Source of the DNA: Gammaproteobacteria bacterium
GTDB lineage: Bacteria; Pseudomonadota; Gammaproteobacteria; Pseudomonadales; JAUIKI01
Direction: 5' to 3'
Length of the DNA stretch: 10,229 nucleotides
NCBI GenBank assembly: GCA_030430875.1
Contig: JAUIKI010000031.1
Span: 1 to 10,229, forward strand
Part shown: positions 5,886 to 10,229 of the stretch, in pieces
Layout of the letters: every line of letters starts with the position of its first letter
How positions within the stretch are numbered: position 1 is the stretch's first letter
Made by a program: the position numbers and the translations under genes
The notes under the pieces: model-generated
What the model saw: only the letters and a program-made list of their open reading frames with translations
What the model was told of the DNA's origin: nothing
The model's database searches: none

Positions 5886-6539
5886 TTATTCATTTCCGCT
5901 AAGGTCTGAGTCCCAGGTATTTATCACGTGGTCAATATTGTTATAATTTTGCATAGCTGGACTGAAGTGGTTGCGTAAAGTTAGCCCGAGATTAATCCCA
6001 TTGACAACAACATTTTGAATTAACCACTTCTTTTGTTCTGTTTGTGACATTGAATAATTGATTGGGTAACTTTTCCCGTCAGCAGTAGTGATGGCCATTG
6101 TAACTTTAGCTTTTTGGGTGTTGCGTTTTTTATCCTCAGAGATCTCTTCTTTAGATACGGTTGCTGAATACCCTTCAAACTCAAGCAGCGTGTTGGCATA
6201 GGTTCTTAGTGCATTTGTTTTCATGGTTTCAATAAATCGTTGGTGTTGCTCTGTAGAGGCTTTTTTGTAGTGCTTCCCCATAATTCTTGCCGAAAATGTA
6301 TCAAAATCGATGGTTGGTCCCAGCAATGTATCAATTACTTGGTGAAAACAACGCGGTTCTTCTTGGTATTGTGCTTTGTTTTGTTTGATATCTTCAATTA
6401 GTAAGTCTGTTGTTGATTGCACTAACTCTTTCGGTGATAAAGATTCAGTATCAATAGCTTTAAGCTGATCATGACAGGTGGCTTGGGATATTGCACTGAA
6501 GAAAATTAATAAAAGTGGTAAAAAGATAATGGTTTTCAT
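5886..6539 (-). CDS. mlaC: Periplasmic phospholipid-binding protein MlaC
   Basis: MlaC shuttles single phospholipids across the periplasm between the outer-membrane MlaA-porin complex and the inner-membrane MlaFEDB complex. The 217-residue protein (E. coli 211) starts with a signal peptide, a lysine and then a strongly hydrophobic run, with a likely cut after Ser-Gln-Ala (18-20). The mature part has the Ttg2D/MlaC-family pattern: IDFDTFSARIMGKHYKKAS (the 'G..Y..A' helix), then a helix ending in LRTYANTLLEFEGY, then beta strands including KVTMAITTADGKSYPINYSM and KKWLIQNVVVNGINLGLTLRNHF. C22 and C64 are the only cysteines in the mature chain and could form a disulfide; E. coli MlaC as I recall it has none. 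AAGGA precedes the ATG at about 10 nt. The gene lies 19 nt after mlaD. Confidence 0.95.
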   Translation of the reverse strand: MKTIIFLPLLLIFFSAISQATCHDQLKAIDTESLSPKELVQSTTDLLIEDIKQNKAQYQEEPRCFHQVIDTLLGPTIDFDTFSARIMGKHYKKASTEQHQRFIETMKTNALRTYANTLLEFEGYSATVSKEEISEDKKRNTQKAKVTMAITTADGKSYPINYSMSQTEQKKWLIQNVVVNGINLGLTLRNHFSPAMQNYNNIDHVINTWDSDLSGNE

Positions 6540-6558
6540 ATAAAGTGATTCCTTCTAA

Positions 6559-7083
6559 TTAATTATTTTCATCGATATTAGCGTTGGATGTGTTATTCGC
6601 GCTAGAGTTCCCGCTATCATTGCGTTTTTGGACTGCTTTAAATAAAAAACGCCCAATGAATTCTTCTAAAATCAGCGCAGATTGAGTGTCTTCAATAATA
6701 TCGCCTGATTCTAAAAAGGTGTCATCTGCGCCAGGCGTTAATCCAATGTACTTTTCTCCCAGCAGTCCGGCTGTTAAGATGGCAGCTGAGGTATCAGTGG
6801 TTAGATTATCTATATCTTCAAAAACATCCAGTGTGACAATGGCTTGATAGCGCTCTTTGTCAAACTGGATGTCGCTTACTTTACCGATTGTAACACCGCC
6901 AATTGTAACTTTTGAACGTGTTTTAAGGCCACCAATATTTTCAAACCTTGCATATACTGAATAGGTGTTTTGCCATGATTCTGAGGTTAAGCCGCTGATT
7001 TTAAGTGCTAGCACTACGAAGGCAATAAAGCCTGCTAATAAAAATAGTCCAACACTAATATCAATGATTTTTGATTGAGGCAT
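6559..7083 (-). CDS. mlaD: MCE-domain phospholipid transport subunit MlaD
   Basis: MlaD forms a hexameric ring on the periplasmic side of the inner-membrane Mla complex and passes lipids between MlaE and MlaC. The 174-residue product has one N-terminal membrane anchor (about 9-29), preceded by a short cytoplasmic stretch, and then an MCE domain: YSVYARFENIGGLKTRSKVTIGG (the hallmark NIGGL.....V..GG), IGKVSDIQF, and AILTAGLLGEKYIGLTPG. The helix IEDTQSALILEEFIGRFLF corresponds to the C-terminal hydrophobic helices that line the ring pore. The tail after residue 155 is Asn/Ser-rich and probably disordered. E. coli MlaD is 183 aa, so the gene is full length. The ATG lies 2 nt beyond the mlaE stop. 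Confidence 0.96.
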   Translation of the reverse strand: MPQSKIIDISVGLFLLAGFIAFVVLALKISGLTSESWQNTYSVYARFENIGGLKTRSKVTIGGVTIGKVSDIQFDKERYQAIVTLDVFEDIDNLTTDTSAAILTAGLLGEKYIGLTPGADDTFLESGDIIEDTQSALILEEFIGRFLFKAVQKRNDSGNSSANNTSNANIDENN

Positions 7084-7085
7084 GA

Positions 7086-7877
7086 TTAATGATCTCCAAA
7101 CATGAGCGCAGTTAGTATGAAATCCATAGCAAGTATGGCTAAAGAAGAAAAAACAACGGTTTTTGTAGTGGCATTGCTGATTCCAAGTGATGTGGGTTTT
7201 GAATCATAACCTTGGAAGACTGCAATCCAGGTAACAATGAATCCAAACACTAACGATTTGATAATGCCATTAAACACATCCTCACCAAATTCGACAGATG
7301 CTTGCATATTAGACCAAAATGATCCTTCATAAACACCTAACCAGCGAACCCCAACCAAATAGCCACCCCAGATCCCAACGACACTGAAAATCATGGTAAG
7401 AATAGGGAGTGAAATAAAGCCGGCTAATAATCGAGGAGCAATAATGCGCCTTAGTGGATCAACTCCCATCATTTCCATACTAGCGAGTTGCTCGGTTGTT
7501 TTCATGTGCCCAATTTCTGCAGTAAGTGCTGATCCAGCTCGCCCCGCAAATAAGAGTGCTGCAACCACTGGTCCAAGCTCGCGTAAAATACTCAAGGCAA
7601 TCATTTGGCCTAATGCACTTTCACTGCCAAATCCACTCAAAACATTATAACCTTCAAGACCAATTACCATTCCGATGAATAGACCAGAAAGTACAATAAT
7701 GAGTAGTGAAAGAACGCCTTCTTGATAAATTTGTTTGATGAGTAATGAAATGATTTTTTTGCTATCAGGAATAAACCATAGAGACTGAATTAACAACAAT
7801 GCAGCGCGACCAATAGCAGCGAGCGATTCAGTTATATTGTTTCTAAACTGATTAAGTTGCATTAAAAAGTTATTCAT
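7086..7877 (-). CDS. mlaE: Phospholipid ABC transporter permease MlaE
   Basis: MlaE is the inner-membrane permease of MlaFEDB; two copies form the lipid-binding core. From the start chosen here the protein has 263 residues (E. coli 260). It has an amphipathic N-terminal helix, then about five hydrophobic segments, with the family core LRELGPVVAALLFAGRAGSA (98-117) followed by LTAEIG (118-123), the MlaF-contacting loop EQLASMEMMGVDPLRRI (129-145), and the ending DFILTALMFGDH. The frame can also open at an ATG at 7893-7895, adding MRLCCI. I prefer 7875-7877 because the protein then begins like its relatives and the ATG sits 8 nt inside the end of mlaF, a usual coupling overlap. Neither start has a strong ribosome site. 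Confidence 0.96.
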   Translation of the reverse strand: MNNFLMQLNQFRNNITESLAAIGRAALLLIQSLWFIPDSKKIISLLIKQIYQEGVLSLLIIVLSGLFIGMVIGLEGYNVLSGFGSESALGQMIALSILRELGPVVAALLFAGRAGSALTAEIGHMKTTEQLASMEMMGVDPLRRIIAPRLLAGFISLPILTMIFSVVGIWGGYLVGVRWLGVYEGSFWSNMQASVEFGEDVFNGIIKSLVFGFIVTWIAVFQGYDSKPTSLGISNATTKTVVFSSLAILAMDFILTALMFGDH

Positions 7878-8676
7878 GATGCAGCATAGCCTCATGATAG
7901 CTTTGTTGTGTTGGATAATGGAAGGGGACTGGGCCGTCCGGCAAGCCTTGCATAAATTGGCGTATTTGTAAGGATGGGTTGTTCATGAGCTCTGAAGGGG
8001 TGCCAGAGCCGATGACTTTTCCGTTGGCAATGAGATAAATGAAATCTGCAATGCTGCAAGTTTCTTGCACGTCATGTGATACCAAAATACTGGTAATATT
8101 CAATGAGTCATTAAGCAACTTGATTAACTTAACTAGCACGCCTTTTGTGATCGGATCTTGTCCAGTAAATGGTTCGTCATACATAATCATATCAGGATCA
8201 AGCGCAATTGCCCGAGCAAGTGCTACGCGTCTTGCCATGCCTCCTGATAATTCTGACGGCATCAAATCTTTTGCCCCTCGTAATCCCACAGCTTGGAGTT
8301 TCATTGAAACTAAGTCATTAATAATATCATTGGGCAGTTGAGTGTGTTCTCGCATTGGGAATGCAACGTTTTCAAATACGGTTAGGTCTGAAAAAAGAGC
8401 ACCGCTTTGAAACAGCATGCCTATACGTTCACGTAATTTAAATAGTTGGGTTCTTGAAATGTTAGAAAGATTATTACCATCGATAGTTATCTCGCCTTGA
8501 TCAGGTTTAAGTTGACCGCCGATGAGTTTCAGTAGCGTAGTTTTTCCGGTGCCACTGGGACCCATGATGGCGGTTATTTTGCCTCGATTGATGGTGAGAT
8601 CAACATCATTGAAGATGAGTTTATCTTCCCGTTTGAAGCTTAAGTGGCGAATTTCGACAAAATGATCTTTAAACAT
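7870..8676 (-). CDS. mlaF: Phospholipid ABC transporter ATPase MlaF
   Basis: MlaF is the cytoplasmic ATPase that powers lipid transport by MlaFEDB. The 268-residue protein carries all nucleotide-binding motifs: Walker A GPSGTGKTT (39-47), Q-loop Q90 in MLFQSGALF, signature LSGGMARR (143-150), Walker B IMYDEP with D167 and E168, and the switch His201 in VSHDV. The C-terminal extension LPDGPVPFHYP is the region that in E. coli MlaF contacts MlaB and its partner subunit. It is the first gene of the operon; mlaE overlaps its end. The start ATG at 8674-8676 has no good Shine-Dalgarno sequence (CTCCCC precedes it), but the protein aligns well from residue 1. Confidence 0.97.
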   Translation of the reverse strand: MFKDHFVEIRHLSFKREDKLIFNDVDLTINRGKITAIMGPSGTGKTTLLKLIGGQLKPDQGEITIDGNNLSNISRTQLFKLRERIGMLFQSGALFSDLTVFENVAFPMREHTQLPNDIINDLVSMKLQAVGLRGAKDLMPSELSGGMARRVALARAIALDPDMIMYDEPFTGQDPITKGVLVKLIKLLNDSLNITSILVSHDVQETCSIADFIYLIANGKVIGSGTPSELMNNPSLQIRQFMQGLPDGPVPFHYPTQQSYHEAMLHHE

Positions 8677-8703
8677 TATTGGGGAGTATTAGATAAAAAG
8701 ATT

Positions 8704-8722
8704 GAGTATGATAATCGTTAAG
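8704..8722. promoter_or_regulatory. Fur-box-like sequence over the mlaF promoter
   Basis: The 19-mer GAGTATGATAATCGTTAAG matches 14 of 19 positions of the classical Fur consensus, with the core ATGATAATC intact. It covers the predicted -10 hexamer of mlaF, where a repressor would block transcription. The region is AT-rich and the last bases are poor, so this is a candidate only. Confidence 0.3.
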
Positions 8723-8736
8723 GCAAACTTAAACAA
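8708..8736 (-). promoter_or_regulatory. Candidate sigma-70 promoter for the mla operon
   Basis: On the - strand TTGTTT (8736-8731, 3 of 6) is followed after exactly 17 bp by TATCAT (8713-8708, 5 of 6 to TATAAT). The -10 lies 31 nt ahead of the mlaF ATG. Spacing and location fit, and the -35 is weak. Confidence 0.42.
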
Positions 8737-8817
8737 GAATCTATGTTAGCCTTCCAGTGCTGAAAACAACAAAAATAGGCAGTTTCTAATGTGGTTAATC
8801 AATAAGGTTGAGATTAT

Positions 8818-8858
8818 TTGCAAAGCTGGGCTGTCTTTATTGCATAATTTAATGCGAT
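8818..8858 (+). promoter_or_regulatory. Possible yrbG promoter with inverted repeat
   Basis: TTGCAA (8818-8823, 4 of 6) and CATAAT (8843-8848, 5 of 6) are 19 bp apart, a longer gap than ideal. The -10 falls within an inverted repeat, ATTGCAT (8839-8845) and ATGCGAT (8852-8858), with one G-T pair, which could be an operator or a leader hairpin. Support is weak. The rest of 8737-8941 shows no gene I can defend. Confidence 0.25.
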
Positions 8859-8941
8859 CAAAATAGTTTTTTATTAACGCCATAATGAACTTTTCGTCTA
8901 GAATCTGTTTTTTATTCATCATCAGAGATTATGCAATTAAT

Positions 8942-9901
8942 ATGATTTGGTCAGTTGTTAGTATTATTGTTGGATTTATTTTGTTGCTATGGAGTGCTGA
9001 TCGCTTTATTCAAGGTGCGGCAGCACTTGCTCGGCAGTTAGGCGTTTCTTTATTTTTGATTGGATTAACGGTTGTAGCAATGGGAACTTCAGCGCCTGAG
9101 ATGGTTGTGTCGGTAATGGCATCAATTTCAGGCAATCCGGGCATTGCGATTGGTAATGTTTTAGGCTCGAATATTGCAAATATTGGTTTAATCCTTGGTT
9201 TGACAGCGTTAATTCTGCCTATTCGTTTTAAAGCTGCAATTTTGCGAAAAGAACTCCCCATTTTGTTTATTGTCACTGTGATCGCAGGTATTTGTCTTTA
9301 TGATGAATTTTTGAGCCAATTCGATGGGGTGATTTTAGTAGTTACATTTGCTGCTGTGATGTGGTTTTTGCTGCGTCAGAGACCTCAAAGTGATGATGTT
9401 GGCTTGGTTGCAGCTGAAGCGGAAGAAATTCCATTGATGACAACATCAAAAGCACTATTTTGGGTGGTGGTTGGTTTGAGCTTGTTGGTAATTGGGTCTC
9501 GGTTGTTGGTTTGGGGGTCTGCAAGCATTGCTCGATCGTTAGGTGTGTCAGATTTAGTGATTGGGTTGACTATTGTTGCTGTTGGTACCAGTCTGCCAGA
9601 ACTTGCAGCATCACTCACCAGTGTCTTTAAAAAACATCACGATATTGCGCTTGGAAACGTGGTGGGATCAAATTTATTTAATTTACTGACTGTATTGCCA
9701 CTTCCAGGTTTGATTAAACCAGGTGTAGTTGAGGCTGATGCCGTATGGCGTGATTATCCCATTATGTTATTGGTTACAGTCTTATTAATTTTGATGATAT
9801 TGTTTAAACGTAAAATTCCCAGTATTGGGCGTGTACAAGGTTTAGTGCTATTATCACTTTATCTTGGGTACATCGGGTTACTTTACCATTCGTTATCATG
9901 A
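8942..9901 (+). CDS. yrbG: YrbG-type Na+/Ca2+ (cation/Ca2+) exchanger, inner membrane
   Basis: The product belongs to the CaCA superfamily of calcium/sodium antiporters. It consists of two inverted halves, each with an alpha-repeat: VVAMGTSAPEMVVS with GNVLGSNIANIGLILG (about 44-86) in the first, and IVAVGTSLPELAAS with GNVVGSNLFNLLTVLPLPG (about 211-256) in the second. The Glu of each GTS-x-PE motif (E53, E220) is an ion ligand in the family. About ten hydrophobic segments are seen, with a charged loop at about 146-165. I start at the ATG at 8942 (319 aa, near E. coli YrbG length) because MIWSVVSIIVGFILLLWSAD aligns with the family N-terminus; an in-frame ATG at 8885 would add 19 odd hydrophobic residues. 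Neither start has a good ribosome site. The gene is divergent from mlaF and overlaps kdsD by ATGA, as the conserved yrbG-kdsD pairing predicts. The transported ion is inferred from the family. Confidence 0.92.
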   Translation: MIWSVVSIIVGFILLLWSADRFIQGAAALARQLGVSLFLIGLTVVAMGTSAPEMVVSVMASISGNPGIAIGNVLGSNIANIGLILGLTALILPIRFKAAILRKELPILFIVTVIAGICLYDEFLSQFDGVILVVTFAAVMWFLLRQRPQSDDVGLVAAEAEEIPLMTTSKALFWVVVGLSLLVIGSRLLVWGSASIARSLGVSDLVIGLTIVAVGTSLPELAASLTSVFKKHHDIALGNVVGSNLFNLLTVLPLPGLIKPGVVEADAVWRDYPIMLLVTVLLILMILFKRKIPSIGRVQGLVLLSLYLGYIGLLYHSLS

Positions 9902-10229
9902 CAACAATCAGCTTTATTGAATCAGCAAGTCGTACAATTGATATTGAAACAAGTGCTGTTTCAGGCTTAAAAGCGCGTATTAATGCGGACTTTGCTAAAG
10001 CGTGTGACATTTTAATGCAATGCCATGGGCGAATAGTTGTCTCTGGTATGGGTAAGTCAGGCCACATTGCGCGCAAAATAGCAGCGACATTGGCAAGTAC
10101 AGGTACCCCTGCGTTTTTCGTGCATCCTGGTGAGGCAAGTCACGGTGATTTAGGTATGATCACTTCAGACGATGTGGTAATTGCTTTATCAAATTCAGGC
10201 AATACGCCTGAATTAATTACACTTCTCCC
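9898..10229 (+). CDS. kdsD: D-arabinose 5-phosphate isomerase KdsD, N-terminal part (3' end outside window)
   Basis: KdsD converts ribulose 5-phosphate to arabinose 5-phosphate, the first step towards Kdo in the LPS inner core. The visible 110 codons (about one third of a 328-aa family protein) hold the start of the SIS domain: VVSGMGKSGHIARK with Lys53 equivalent to E. coli K59, then ATLASTGTPAFFVHPGEASH (63-82) followed by GDLGM, and ALSNSGNTPELI with Glu105 equivalent to E. coli E111. The C-terminal CBS pair would lie outside the window. The ATG overlaps the yrbG stop as ATGA, which indicates translational coupling. In E. coli kdsC and the lpt genes follow; that cannot be checked here. Confidence 0.96.
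   Translation, partial: MTTISFIESASRTIDIETSAVSGLKARINADFAKACDILMQCHGRIVVSGMGKSGHIARKIAATLASTGTPAFFVHPGEASHGDLGMITSDDVVIALSNSGNTPELITLL

Noticed and set aside
8789..8866. A 25-codon + strand frame upstream of yrbG that could be a leader peptide
   Set aside because: It has no Shine-Dalgarno sequence, no runs of a regulatory amino acid, and no attenuator-like hairpin with a T-run behind it.
8885..8941. N-terminal extension of the yrbG product from the ATG at 8885
   Set aside because: The added 19 residues do not match the family N-terminus, and no ribosome site supports that ATG. The ATG at 8942 fits the family better, though the longer form is not excluded.

Overview
The window reads as ordinary chromosome of an AT-rich gammaproteobacterium with an outer membrane. 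The diagnostic genes are lpxH (lipid A synthesis), the complete phospholipid-transport operon mlaFEDCB, kdsD (Kdo precursor for LPS) and miaE, a tRNA hydroxylase found mainly in gammaproteobacteria. Base composition, A-runs inside genes and a GluRS of the type often labelled 'GltX 2' suggest a Legionellales/Thiotrichales-like lineage rather than an enteric one. The genus cannot be named from this sequence alone.

Layout. (1) Positions 3-365, + strand: 3' end of miaE, overlapping tail to tail by 23 nt with lpxH. (2) Positions 343-1727, - strand: lpxH, preceded by a cyclophilin peptidyl-prolyl isomerase with a signal peptide and a second plausible internal start. (3) An 85-bp divergent intergenic region with a perfect TATAAT. 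(4) Positions 1813-4637, + strand: gltX and cysS, two tRNA synthetases separated by 2 nt and probably translationally coupled through a GTG start. (5) Positions 4638-4810: non-coding, with a 14-bp imperfect hairpin between convergent genes. (6) Positions 4811-5467, - strand: an unrecognised secreted protein. (7) Positions 5563-8676, - strand: mlaF-mlaE-mlaD-mlaC-mlaB (listed in transcription order), tightly packed. (8) Positions 8677-8941: divergent regulatory region with a candidate promoter and a Fur-box-like sequence. (9) Positions 8942-10229, + strand: a yrbG-type cation exchanger, then kdsD, which overlaps it by ATGA and runs off the window.

Function. Much of the window serves the cell envelope. 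LpxH makes lipid X for lipid A. The Mla system moves phospholipids between the inner and outer membranes and keeps the outer leaflet asymmetric. KdsD starts Kdo synthesis. The mla/yrbG-kdsD divergent arrangement is the same as in E. coli, but the ibaG-murA genes that follow mlaB there are absent here and the unknown secreted gene lies in that place.

I did not find an undescribed multi-gene system. The points most worth a second look are the cyclophilin with a PpiB-like core, a signal peptide and an internal start with a better ribosome site; the unknown secreted protein beside mlaB; and the Fur-like site over the predicted mlaF promoter.
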